A DNA stretch of 64,000 bases from Bifidobacterium reuteri DSM 23975 (GTDB lineage: Bacteria; Actinomycetota; Actinomycetes; Actinomycetales; Bifidobacteriaceae), in NCBI RefSeq assembly GCF_000741695.1, contig NZ_JGZK01000003.1:310001-374000 (forward strand), in the 5' to 3' direction. The notes beneath the pieces were generated by a model that saw only the letters and a program-made list of their open reading frames with translations, searched no databases and was not told the DNA's origin. Below are positions 20,447 through 29,125 of this stretch, one piece after another (within the stretch, counting starts at the first letter, position 1; the number at the start of each line of letters is the position of its first letter). A program made the position numbers and the translations under genes.

Positions 20447-22035
20447 TGGTTACACCCAGCAGCGAGGAGTTGAACGCGCAGCGTTCCGATTTCGGTTTGC
20501 GTCTGAGCAACTCTATGGCAAAATATGGGCCGTTATGTGTGGGCATCGATCCGCACCGGAAGCTTCTCGCCGACTGGGGGTATAACGTCGACGCCGAAGG
20601 CGCGGAACTGTTTTCCATGCGTATGTTGCAGGCAGCCAGCGGCTGCGCCGCGGCGGTCAAATTCCAGACGCCTATGTTCGAGCGCTACGGCTCCAAGGGG
20701 TTCGAAGCGCTCGAGCGTGTGCTCTATGCGGCACGCCAGATGGGCGTCATCACCATCGTGGACTGCCTGCACGGCGGTCTGCCCACCACCATCTCCGCCA
20801 TCGCGGACGCGTATTTCAAGCCGAACTCCCCGATGCTGGCGGATGCCATCACGCTGCTGCCATACTATGGCGCACGTTCGCTCAATGGCCTTATCTCCGA
20901 GGCTCTGGACAATGGTCGCGGCGTGTTCGTCGCATCGCTGACCTCCAATCCTGAAGGCATGAGCCTGCAGACGGCCATCCGCCAGTCCGGCGACTACCAG
21001 GGCCACACGGTCGCCTATGGCATCGCCGCGACCGCCCAGAAGCACAACGTGGACATCGAGGGCATGGGATCCGTCGGATTGATCATCGGCGCGACCATCG
21101 GCCAGTGGATTCAGGATTCCGGTGTGGATCCTTCCCAGTTCACCGGTCCTATCCTCTCCCCGGGCTATGGCTGGCAAGGCGCTGAGGCCAAGGACCTCAA
21201 GACGGTATTCAAGGGTACCCGCGGCAACGTACTGGTCACCGTATCGCGCTTCATCGCTTCTCATGGTCCGGATATCAGCGCTCTGAAGCAAGCCACCGAA
21301 TCCATCGCCCTTGACGTGCGTCAGGCATTGTACGAGGCCATGAACGAAGGCGAAAACAAGGAAAAGGACGGTATGGGAACCAATACCGCGAACGAGAACG
21401 CTAGCGCCAACAGCGAGACGGCGGCAGTCGATTCGGCGAATGTCGCCCAGGGCGACAAGCCCAAGGGACGCTTGGTGGTGCTTACCGGACCCGCAGGCGT
21501 CGGCAAGGGCACTGTGGAGAACGCGATGCGCAAGAAGCATCCGGGAGTGTGGCTGTCTGTGTCCGCCACTACCCGCAAGCCGAGGCCGGGCGAAGTCAAT
21601 GGTGTCAACTACTGGTTCCTGACTGACCAGGAGTTCTCCGCCAAGGAGAACAAGGGCGAGTTCCTGGAAACCGCTCTGGTGCATGGCCTCGCACGCTACG
21701 GCACCCCGTTGAAGCCGGTGCAGGAGCATCTGGCCGAAGGCGTCCCCACCTTGCTGGAAATCGATTTGCAAGGTGCCCGCCGTATCAAGGAGCGTGCCGC
21801 GGAGCTTGGCGTGGATGTGGTGTATGTGTTCATCGCGCCGCCGAGCTTCGATGAGCTGGTACGCCGTCTCAAGGGTCGTGGCACCGAGTCCGAGGCGGAA
21901 GTGAACAAACGCCTCGAGACCGCCAAGGTGGAACTCGCCGCCGAAAACGAGTTCGACGTGACCATCGTCAACGACAATGTCGATCGCGCCGCAGACGAGC
22001 TGTGGTCGGTCATCGCCAGGGAATACGGTCTGTGA
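20446..22035 (+). CDS. gmk: PyrF-like (catalytic residues lost) / guanylate kinase fusion
   Basis: A single 529-codon frame. Residues about 10-290 are an orotidine-5'-phosphate decarboxylase fold of the actinobacterial type: CVGIDPHRKLL, AVKFQTPMFERYG with Lys72, and the phosphate-loop motifs SPGYGWQGA and VTVSRFI. The catalytic DxKxxD motif (normally DAKRGD) is replaced by DCLHGG at residues 106-111, so the essential Lys and second Asp are missing. Residues about 340-529 are a complete guanylate kinase (GMP + ATP to GDP + ADP) with P-loop GPAGVGKGT at 348-356, SATTRKPRPGE, LLEIDLQGARRI. An internal ATG at 21373 (codon 310) is preceded by AAGGAAAAGGA, so a separate 220-residue Gmk may also be made. 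Guanylate kinase is likely the working activity; decarboxylation is doubtful. Confidence 0.9.
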
Positions 22036-22045
22036 CCCGGTGATT

Positions 22046-22170
22046 TAGTGGTTTGTCTCGCAATTGTCTAAGCGGTATTGGCCCCCTCTGACGAGGGGGC
22101 TGGCGGCGAAGCCGACTGGGGGAGAGATAGGAATCTGAAATACTCGTTTCATAAGTGAGCTGGACCTCTA
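22046..22170 (+). repeat. MITE-like element, copy 2
   Basis: A 125-base element with ends TAGTGGTTTGTCTC (22046-22059) and GAGCTGGACCTCTA (22157-22170), an imperfect inverted repeat. Interior core matches the 1025 and 38820 copies: GGCCCCCTCTGACGAGGGGG, then a GGCGGCGAAGCCGACTGG hairpin part and GGGAGAGAT. It begins 10 bases after the gmk stop. Confidence 0.75.
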
Positions 22171-22193
22171 GCGATTGCGGATTCGCGGTCGTT

Positions 22194-22222
22194 TTGTGGC
22201 TCCCCTTTGTGGGGAGCCACAA
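22194..22222. terminator. Hairpin between convergent gmk and exonuclease genes
   Basis: Perfect 12-base stem TTGTGGCTCCCC / GGGGAGCCACAA with a five-base loop, six bases past the exonuclease stop codon. No U-run in either direction, so terminator activity is plausible but not certain. Confidence 0.5.
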
Positions 22223-22228
22223 TCATGT

Positions 22229-22942
22229 TCAGCGCAGCACGAGTTGCCGATGCCTGATATCGGCGCTGGTCTTGGCGGGAACCATACGCCACCCGAAATG
22301 CTCCAGATTGTGTTGCTGGATGTACCGGCGCATCCATTCGAAGCATTCCTGTGTCTGGATCGCATCGCTCAGCGCGCGATGCTCCTCATTGTCGGCAATG
22401 CCGAACCGTACGATAAGATCGGCCAGACGATGATGCCGGTGTTCGGGGAACAGGACGCGGCTGATCTGCATGGTGTCGTAATCGGTGCACATGAACGACG
22501 AACCTGCGATATGGCGGGCATTGTAATCGAGAAAACGTAGATCGAAACTGACGTTATGCCCCACAATCGGCTCTATGCCGATTCGCTCCGGTGAAGACAG
22601 AGCAGGAGCGTCGTCCAGCCAATCGATGAATCGGGGAAGCACTTCATCAATCGGATCGCAATCGGCCACCATGACGTCACTGATGCCGGTCAGAGCGGTG
22701 ATTTGCGCGGGAATGGGGCGCAACGGATTGATCAATTCTTGGAATTGGTCGATGACTCGCCCGTTCCGTACGCGGACCGCACCGATTTCGGTGATGGCGC
22801 AACGGTTCGGATAAAAACCGGTGGTTTCCAGATCAAGTGTCACATAATCGCGTGGGAATCCGGATTTATCGGTATTGAACGATGCCGTGGCGGACGGGGA
22901 AGGGGAAGGCCGGCCGAAAACGTTGATGTCGGAATACGTCAC
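22229..22942 (-). CDS. DEDDh 3'-5' exonuclease (DnaQ-like)
   Basis: A 237-residue protein of the DNA polymerase III epsilon-type exonuclease family. Exo I is YVTLDLETTGF (Asp and Glu near residues 36-38), Exo II is IVGHNVSFDLRFLD, and Exo III has HRALSDAIQTQECF, giving the Asp-Glu-Asp-Asp-His set. It removes 3' nucleotides from single-stranded DNA or RNA. No BRCT, GIY-YIG or helicase domain is attached, so it could be either a proofreading partner or a stand-alone nuclease. It is convergent with gmk and seems monocistronic. Confidence 0.9.
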   Translation of the reverse strand: MTYSDINVFGRPSPSPSATASFNTDKSGFPRDYVTLDLETTGFYPNRCAITEIGAVRVRNGRVIDQFQELINPLRPIPAQITALTGISDVMVADCDPIDEVLPRFIDWLDDAPALSSPERIGIEPIVGHNVSFDLRFLDYNARHIAGSSFMCTDYDTMQISRVLFPEHRHHRLADLIVRFGIADNEEHRALSDAIQTQECFEWMRRYIQQHNLEHFGWRMVPAKTSADIRHRQLVLR

Positions 22943-23070
22943 GCATGCTCCTCAGGGTGTGCTGTTTCGAGTGCCCATTGTAGCGGAAGCCGGGCAAGTC
23001 CGTCGTGTCATCGCCGGTGGCGGTCTTGAGCGTCCATGCGGGTTTCACTGAATGAATATGCAACGCAATC

Positions 23071-23080
23071 GTAACGTTAC
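23071..23080 (+). promoter_or_regulatory. Palindrome upstream of subtilase gene
   Basis: GTAACGTTAC is a perfect 10-base palindrome about 83 bases before the subtilase start. It may be an operator; support is only its position. Confidence 0.25.
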
Positions 23081-23162
23081 CTGGATGTATTCTGCCAGCT
23101 ATCGACGGGTTCGTGTGAAGGGAATTGTGCGAATCATGTCGATGTGACAGAGGAGGAAGTCC

Positions 23163-25496
23163 ATGCAGCAATCTGCATTCACCAAGAAAATGATATCCGG
23201 CTTCGCCGCGATCGCCATGGCAGCGTCGTGCGTAGCCGTTGGCGCGGTCGGATCCGTGGCGTACGCGGCTGATGCCACACCCGTCTATTCGCCGGTCGAA
23301 CCGTCCGACAACCCGCGCAACTATGCGGTGAACCTGCCGGAAGGCGCCACTGAGGCGCAACTCAAGGCTGCCGTTGATGAAGCCGTGAAGCTGGGCGGTG
23401 TGGCGCTGTCCCAGTACCCGCAGTTCGGCACGTTCTTCGTACAGGCGAAGTCGAAGAGCTTCGCCAAGGATTACGCCGAGGCTGCCACTGAGGCCGGCAT
23501 CAAGGTCGACTCCGTCGGTGCAACGCGTCAGGCCTATGTGACCGGTGACGAGGATGTGATCGACAAGGATGGGGCCAGCACGTTCTCGCTGAACACACCA
23601 AGCAACGCCGGCCAGTTCGACAAGGAGAAGTCGTTGGCCTCCGACCCGTACACCACGGCGGACATGGCTTGGGGCGTGCTCGCCCTCGGTGCCGACAAGG
23701 CCAAGGAAGTAACTGACAAGGATGTGCCGCTTGCGCCGGTCACCGTCGGCGTCATCGACTCCGGTGTCGACTACCGCCATGAGGACTTCAAGAACACGGA
23801 CGGCACCAGCCAGATCGATTTCGACAAGTCCGTTGATTGCTCGGTCAATGGCATCCCCTCTCAGGAGAAGGTGAATGTCGACGGCCAGGAGGTGTACCCG
23901 TGGCGTCCCACCGCAAGCTCCCACGGTACGCATGTCGCCGGAACCATCGCCGCCGCATCGAACGGCAAAGGAGTGGACGGCGTGGCCCCCAGCGTGAAGA
24001 TCGCCGCCATCAAGGCGATGAACGACGGCGGTTTCCTGTACCCCGAATACGTCACTTGCGGTTTCGTCTGGTCCGCCGAGCATGGCATCGACGTGACCAA
24101 CAACAGCTATTACTCCGATCCGTGGGAGTACTGGGTGCCGTCTGATCCGACGCAGACCGCCGGTTATGAGGCAGTCCGCCGCGCCGTCGCCTACGCCACG
24201 GCAAAGGGCGTGACCAGTGTCGCCGCCGCAGGCAACTCCGATCAGAACATGGACGATCCCGCTCCCGATTCGGGAAGCCCGGACGATGTGGCCGACGCGA
24301 ACAGCGGTGAGCCGTATGCCAACGGCGATGGCAAGTCCATCATCAAGAACCGTGACGTCAAGGACGGCATCGACATCCCCGCAAGTCTGCCCGGTGTCGT
24401 GACCGTCTCCGCAGTAGGCGAGACCGAACGGGGCAAGCTCGGCAGCTACGAGCGCGCCAGCTTCTCCAACTACGGCACCGAGTCGATTGATGTCGCCGCA
24501 CCCGGCGTCAACATCGCCTCCACTGTCGATCCTGATATCGATGGCGGTGACTACGCCTACTACAGCGGCACGTCGATGGCCTCCCCGCACGCGGCGGGCG
24601 TCGCGGCACTTATCAAGGCCATCCACCCCGACTTCACTCCTGCGCAGGTGCTTGACCTTATGAAGAAGCAGGCCGCCGTCAATTACGCTCAGCTGGCCGA
24701 CCCCGCCAAGAGCGACAACAAGGAATATCGCGGTGCCGGTCTGGTGAACGCGTTCACCGCCGTCACTAAGGATCAGCCCAAGCCGACTGTCGCCGATGCC
24801 GAATACTCCACTGACGGCGGTGCGACCTGGAAGCCGCTCAAGGATGCGACCGTCACCGGCAAGGCCACGGTTCGTGTGAAGGCCACCGGTTCTGTCAGTG
24901 TGCTCTCGCTGACCGTGGCCGGCAAGACCGACACCGTGAAGGCCGAGCAGAAGACGCATGACAACGCGCTGACCGCCAGCGTGGACGTCGACTTCACCGC
25001 CGATGGCGACCAGAGCGCCGAAATTACCGCGAACGGTCTGAACGACTACAAGGATGCTGACGATGACGTGACCTCCACCGTCACGTTCAAGTCGGTTGCC
25101 GACCCGGCGAACCTGCCGGCGACCGCTGACAGTATCGCCTCGCTGAAGAAGGATACGGCCGATGCATCCGCCAAGAAGCAGTCCGACTATACGGCCGACT
25201 CGTGGACGCGCTTCGCCGCCGCCAAGCAGGCTGCGGCTGACGTGCTCGCCAAGGGTGACAAGGCTACTCAGGGCGAGGTGGACAAGGCTGCAGCCGAGCT
25301 GAAGGCCGCCAGCGACGCGCTGGTCAAGGCCGAAGCCGGCAAGCCGACTGAAACCAAGCCGACGCAGCCAGGCAAGCCGACTCAGTCCAAGCAGCTGACT
25401 GAGACCGGCTCCTCAGTGGCCGTAGTGGCGGCCGCCGTGCTTCTGCTCGCAGTGGCCGGCGTGAGCCTGATAGTGTGGCGTCGCCGTCGCGCCTGA
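23163..25496 (+). CDS. Cell-surface subtilisin-family serine protease with LTETG anchor
   Basis: A 777-residue secreted S8 protease. A Sec signal (about 1-37, ending AYA before ADATP) leads to a propeptide-like region, then the catalytic domain with Asp199 (VGVIDSGVD), His254 (SSHGTHVAG), oxyanion Asn358 (AAAGNSD) and Ser471 (GTSMASPHAAG). After it come a beta-rich segment (about 540-640) and a FIVAR-type three-helix domain (about 655-720, with a KAAAELKAASDAL end). A Lys/Pro/Thr linker leads to LTETG (745-749), a hydrophobic helix and an RRRR tail: a sortase sorting signal in which Thr replaces the usual Pro. Likely displayed on the cell wall to digest host or food proteins. GAGGAGG precedes the start. 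Monocistronic. Confidence 0.93.
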   Translation: MQQSAFTKKMISGFAAIAMAASCVAVGAVGSVAYAADATPVYSPVEPSDNPRNYAVNLPEGATEAQLKAAVDEAVKLGGVALSQYPQFGTFFVQAKSKSFAKDYAEAATEAGIKVDSVGATRQAYVTGDEDVIDKDGASTFSLNTPSNAGQFDKEKSLASDPYTTADMAWGVLALGADKAKEVTDKDVPLAPVTVGVIDSGVDYRHEDFKNTDGTSQIDFDKSVDCSVNGIPSQEKVNVDGQEVYPWRPTASSHGTHVAGTIAAASNGKGVDGVAPSVKIAAIKAMNDGGFLYPEYVTCGFVWSAEHGIDVTNNSYYSDPWEYWVPSDPTQTAGYEAVRRAVAYATAKGVTSVAAAGNSDQNMDDPAPDSGSPDDVADANSGEPYANGDGKSIIKNRDVKDGIDIPASLPGVVTVSAVGETERGKLGSYERASFSNYGTESIDVAAPGVNIASTVDPDIDGGDYAYYSGTSMASPHAAGVAALIKAIHPDFTPAQVLDLMKKQAAVNYAQLADPAKSDNKEYRGAGLVNAFTAVTKDQPKPTVADAEYSTDGGATWKPLKDATVTGKATVRVKATGSVSVLSLTVAGKTDTVKAEQKTHDNALTASVDVDFTADGDQSAEITANGLNDYKDADDDVTSTVTFKSVADPANLPATADSIASLKKDTADASAKKQSDYTADSWTRFAAAKQAAADVLAKGDKATQGEVDKAAAELKAASDALVKAEAGKPTETKPTQPGKPTQSKQLTETGSSVAVVAAAVLLLAVAGVSLIVWRRRRA

Positions 25497-25844
25497 AACG
25501 GTGGGCGGTCTGAGCGGATTCTCCGATTGACGGCCCGCCCCTGAGGTGCAGAAGAGCGCCCGTCCCCATCTTGGGCCGGGCGCTCTTGGTATGTGGGACG
25601 AGCTCACGCTGAATGCACGTCCCTCGTGAATGGTTGGCGGCGTGGCCGATGTGTCACGTTGCTGTGGCCGTTGCCTCATTGCCGGCTCTGAAGAGGAACC
25701 ATGAAACGGCCGGGAATCACGGCGTTCGGTTCGCGGCGCAGATCGATTTCATGCTGCATGGATATATTGGTGGGGCGAACAACGCGTTGCCGGGATGGTC
25801 GATGGGACTGTCGTCACGCTGGCACCGAACGGAAATGGGGATGA
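25497..25844. other. Gap after subtilase, leader of TetM-like gene
   Basis: Holds one clear hairpin (25552-25587) and otherwise about 250 bases with no recognised gene. A short leader peptide, as found upstream of some ribosome-protection genes, was looked for and not convincingly seen. Confidence 0.4.
25552..25587 (+). terminator. Hairpin after subtilase gene
   Basis: AAGAGCGCCCG pairs perfectly with CGGGCGCTCTT over a 14-base loop, 56 bases past the stop codon. It lacks a U-run but is the only strong stem in the gap. Confidence 0.55.
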
Positions 25845-28067
25845 ATGAAGCGAATCGTGGCGGGCATTGTGGCCCATGTGGATGCCGGCAAGACCACGTT
25901 GTCCGAGGCGTTGCTGTACCGCACCGGCGAGATTCGCAAGCTGGGCCGCGTGGATCATGGTGACGCCTTCCTCGATACCAATACGTTGGAGAAGGCCCGA
26001 GGCATCACGATTTTCGCGCATCAGGCGCTGGTGGAGCATGGACAGCTGGCGCTCACCTTGCTGGATACGCCGGGCCATGTGGATTTCGCCGCGGAGACTG
26101 AACGCGTGCTCACGGTGCTGGACTATGCGATTCTCGTCGTTTCCGGCACGGACGGGGTGCAAGGCCATACCGAGACGCTGTGGCGTCTGCTGGCACGCTA
26201 TCATGTCCCCACGTTCATCTTCGTCAACAAATGCGACGCCGCCGGTTTCGACCGTGACGCCGTGCTCCGGCAGTTGCGCAAACGGTTGAGCGATGCCGTG
26301 GTTCCGCTGCCCTCCATGGACGTACGGCAGCATGATGGGAAATCGGCATCAGCCGCCACGGTGGAGTTCGGCGATATGGTCGAGGACATCGCCACACTGG
26401 ACGAGCAGGCGATGGACGAATATCTGGATATGGGTTCCGTGACCTTGGGGCGAGTGCGTCAGATGATAGCCGACAGGGAATTGTTCCCCGTGTACTTCGG
26501 ATCGGCACTGAAACTCGATGGTGTGGATGACCTGCTGGATGGTATGGAAACCTATACGCAGGAGCCGCGTTGGGCTGAGGATTTCCGAGCCAAGGTGTTC
26601 AAGATCGCCCATGACGGTCAGCACAATCGACTGACCTGGCTGCGGGTGACCGGCGGATGTCTCAAAGCCAAGGAGATCGTCAGCGGCAACGACCCCGATG
26701 GGACGGCGATGCAGCATGCGGCCGACGAGACGCAGTGGCATGAGAAGATCGATCAGGTGCGCGTCTACAATGGCGCCAGATTCGAAACGGTGACCGAGCT
26801 GCCGGCTGGTGCGGTATGCGCGGTGACCGGTCTGACTCGTACGTTTCCCGGTGCAGGGCTCGGCTCGGAGCTGGATGCCGGAGCGCCGGCATTGCAGCCG
26901 GTGCTGACCTATACGGTCCTGCCTGCCGGCGCGGGCGCGACGGAAGCGAAGGAATCGGCATCTCCAGTGAACAACGGCGGCTCTGCGAGCGACGGTGACC
27001 GGTCGAGCGGCTCCGGTGCCGATGACGGCGAGGATGATGTGCCTCAGGTTCCGGCCGTACGCCCGACATTCGACGATCTGACACTGCACAAAGTGCTGAC
27101 GGCATTGAGGGAACTCGAGGACGAGGATCCGCTGCTGCATGTGGTGTGGGTGTCCCGTCTTGAGGAGATTCACATACAGCTGATGGGTGCCGTGCAATTG
27201 GAGATCATCCAGCAGACGCTCGCCGAGCGGTTCGGCCTCCATGTGGATTTCGGCGCCGGATCGATCCTCTACCGTGAGACGATCACCGCTCCGATTGAAG
27301 GCGTCGGCCATTTCGAGCCGCTTAGGCATTATGCCGAGGCTCATATCCTGCTGGAGCCGGGGGAACCGGGCAGTGGCGTAACCGTATCGTCGGCGGTCAG
27401 CGAGAATGACCTGGACCGCAACTGGCAGCGGCTGATTCTCACCCATCTGACCGAGCGCGAGCATTTAGGCGTGCTGATCGGAGCACCATTGACCGATATC
27501 CGTATGACGTTGGTGGCCGGCAAGGCGCATCTGAAACACACGGAAGGCGGAGACTTCAGACAGGCCACATATCGCGCCATCCGCCAGGGATTGATGGAAG
27601 CGCACGCGGGAGTGACGGGACATCCTTCGACTCCGGTGGAGGAACGGCCTGATACCAGCAAGCCTGGCAACTGCCGTGTTCTGGAACCGTGGTATCGCTT
27701 TACGCTCGAAGTGCCCAGCGCCATGATTGGCCGGGCGATGAGCGACATCCAACGCATGTCGGGCACGTTCGACACGCCTGCCGATGATGGCGAGTACGCC
27801 ACGGTGACCGGCAGCGCTCCCGTCTCCGAGATGCGTGACTATGCGATGGAAGTCAGCCAATACACTCACGGACACGGGCGCTTCTCCGCCACATTCGGGG
27901 GATACCGTCCATGCCATGACGAGAATCTGGTGATTCGTGACGCACATTACGATCCGGAATCGGACCTGGACAACACCCCGGATTCCGTATTCTGCGCGCA
28001 CGGTGCCGGCTACCCGGTGAAATGGTACAAAGTGCCTGAATTCGCGCACGTCGATTACGCGCAATGA
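25845..28067 (+). CDS. TetM/TetW-like ribosome-protection-type GTPase
   Basis: A 740-residue translational GTPase of the EF-G superfamily. G-motifs are intact: G1 AHVDAGKTT, G3 DTPGHVDF, G4 NKCD. The start MKRIVAGIVAHVDAGKTTLSEALLYRTG and the LEPWYRF domain-IV motif near 630 resemble tetracycline ribosome-protection proteins rather than EF-G itself. It is about 100 residues longer than TetM/TetW (about 639) because of a Ser/Gly/Asp-rich, probably disordered insert around 365-405 and other extensions. Chromosomal homologues of this type occur in actinobacteria; whether they give tetracycline resistance or have another ribosome role is not known. Composition matches its neighbours and no mobile element flanks it, so recent transfer is not indicated. 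Confidence 0.8.
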   Translation: MKRIVAGIVAHVDAGKTTLSEALLYRTGEIRKLGRVDHGDAFLDTNTLEKARGITIFAHQALVEHGQLALTLLDTPGHVDFAAETERVLTVLDYAILVVSGTDGVQGHTETLWRLLARYHVPTFIFVNKCDAAGFDRDAVLRQLRKRLSDAVVPLPSMDVRQHDGKSASAATVEFGDMVEDIATLDEQAMDEYLDMGSVTLGRVRQMIADRELFPVYFGSALKLDGVDDLLDGMETYTQEPRWAEDFRAKVFKIAHDGQHNRLTWLRVTGGCLKAKEIVSGNDPDGTAMQHAADETQWHEKIDQVRVYNGARFETVTELPAGAVCAVTGLTRTFPGAGLGSELDAGAPALQPVLTYTVLPAGAGATEAKESASPVNNGGSASDGDRSSGSGADDGEDDVPQVPAVRPTFDDLTLHKVLTALRELEDEDPLLHVVWVSRLEEIHIQLMGAVQLEIIQQTLAERFGLHVDFGAGSILYRETITAPIEGVGHFEPLRHYAEAHILLEPGEPGSGVTVSSAVSENDLDRNWQRLILTHLTEREHLGVLIGAPLTDIRMTLVAGKAHLKHTEGGDFRQATYRAIRQGLMEAHAGVTGHPSTPVEERPDTSKPGNCRVLEPWYRFTLEVPSAMIGRAMSDIQRMSGTFDTPADDGEYATVTGSAPVSEMRDYAMEVSQYTHGHGRFSATFGGYRPCHDENLVIRDAHYDPESDLDNTPDSVFCAHGAGYPVKWYKVPEFAHVDYAQ

Positions 28068-28151
28068 GGCATACGCCGCCCGTGAAGCACCAGATGATTG
28101 TTTCACCGGATGTTTCACGGGCAGCGGCCGGTGCATGGAGCAGAGGGGCTG

Positions 28152-28802
28152 CTACCAGATCTGCGGACGGATGAAACCGTTGGATTCGAGGAAGCGCTGA
28201 ATGTCGCGCATCTCCGGCATGTTCATCGAATGCGCCATGCCGGGATAGATTTGTTCAGTAAGCTGGCTGTGCTCGCGCCAGAACATGCTCATCGCAGCCA
28301 CATCGGATGCCGGGAAGATGTCGTCGATGGCGCCATGACCATAGAACACCGGACGATCGAGCGTCTTCAACTCGACATCGCCTGCGACCGGACCGGGTGC
28401 CAGCCATCCGGAACAAGAGACGGCTGCGGCATAGCGCTCGGGGTTGAATCGCAGCATATGGCAGGCGAGCAGACCGCCCTGCGAGAACCCCATGGTGATC
28501 ACGGGTCGTTCTGCAGGGATGTTCGCGGCGACCCAGTCGTCGATGGCCTGTGCGGCGGAGTGTGCCTGTTCATCGAGAGAAGCGCCCTCGGGAACGCCTT
28601 CATGCGACCAGGAGCCGAACCACGTGTATCCCATGCCATAGGCGATAGGAGCCTGCAGACTGGCGTAGTCAGCGGAACCGGCTCCACAGTAGTTGAGCAG
28701 ATCAGGCAGATCGTATTCATTGGAACCCCAGCCATGCAGCAACAGGAACACCGGATCGGTCTGCGAACCCTTCAGACGGGTCAAAGCCTTGGTAACCTTC
28801 AT
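28152..28802 (-). CDS. Alpha/beta-hydrolase (phospholipase/carboxylesterase family)
   Basis: A 216-residue serine hydrolase of the small carboxylesterase/lysophospholipase type. The oxyanion motif LLHGWGSNEYDL is at 21-32, the nucleophile elbow GFSQGG near 105, the acid Asp in HGAIDDIFP near 158 and the catalytic His in PGMAHSMNMPEM near 190. Length is standard. It is convergent with the TetM-like gene; a weak GCCCGTGAA/TTTCACGGGC stem lies between them. Natural substrate unknown. Confidence 0.9.
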   Translation of the reverse strand: MKVTKALTRLKGSQTDPVFLLLHGWGSNEYDLPDLLNYCGAGSADYASLQAPIAYGMGYTWFGSWSHEGVPEGASLDEQAHSAAQAIDDWVAANIPAERPVITMGFSQGGLLACHMLRFNPERYAAAVSCSGWLAPGPVAGDVELKTLDRPVFYGHGAIDDIFPASDVAAMSMFWREHSQLTEQIYPGMAHSMNMPEMRDIQRFLESNGFIRPQIW

Positions 28803-28828
28803 GCTTCCACAGTCTAGTCGAGCCGGGT

Positions 28829-28921
28829 CGTAAGTTCGTTGAATATTGGAGGCTCCCCTTGTCAGGGGAGCTGGCCCGCGAAGCGGGACTTAGGGGTAGT
28901 CAATTGATCAACGAACTTACG
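28829..28921 (+). repeat. Small inverted-repeat element, TTCGTTGA family, copy 1
   Basis: A 93-base element with perfect 14-base inverted ends CGTAAGTTCGTTGA (28829-28842) and TCAACGAACTTACG (28908-28921). The core is GGCTCCCCTTGTCAGGGGAG, a CCCGCGAAGCGGG hairpin and TTAGGGGTAGTC. Relatives lie near 35479-35630 and 55046-55145. Confidence 0.8.
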
Positions 28922-28949
28922 GCGCAGCATACTAGTCAGGCCTGCCGAA

Positions 28950-28989
28950 GCATCCCATAGCATCCCATAGCATCCCATAGCATCCCATA
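28950..28989. repeat. Four tandem copies of a 10-bp unit
   Basis: GCATCCCATA is repeated exactly four times. It is about 137 bases upstream of a gene start. Exact tandem copies of this size are prone to copy-number change. Confidence 0.9.
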
Positions 28990-29125
28990 ACCAACACGTA
29001 TAACCAAGGCCTGCCAAGACCGGTGTTTTTGCGTTATCGTCGAAGACGTGCCAAGCGAGGAGGGGCCTCGACCATAACAGGCACGGCGACAACATCGCAA
29101 CGAGACACCGTAGGGGAGGTGCGCA

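Larger units (their letters stand above)
28803..29125. other. Intergenic region with repeat element and minisatellite
   Basis: Contains the TTCGTTGA-type element (28829-28921), a four-copy 10-base tandem repeat (28950-28989) and the promoter of the first transsulfuration gene. An open minus-strand frame over the tandem repeat is not considered a gene. Confidence 0.6.

Noticed and set aside
22866..24959. 697-codon open frame on the minus strand
   Set aside because: Antisense to the subtilase gene, with low-complexity composition and no motifs; shadow of the real gene's codon bias.
25497..25844. Leader peptide or attenuator of the TetM-like gene
   Set aside because: No short frame with a ribosome site followed by alternative hairpins was found; only the upstream hairpin at 25552-25587.
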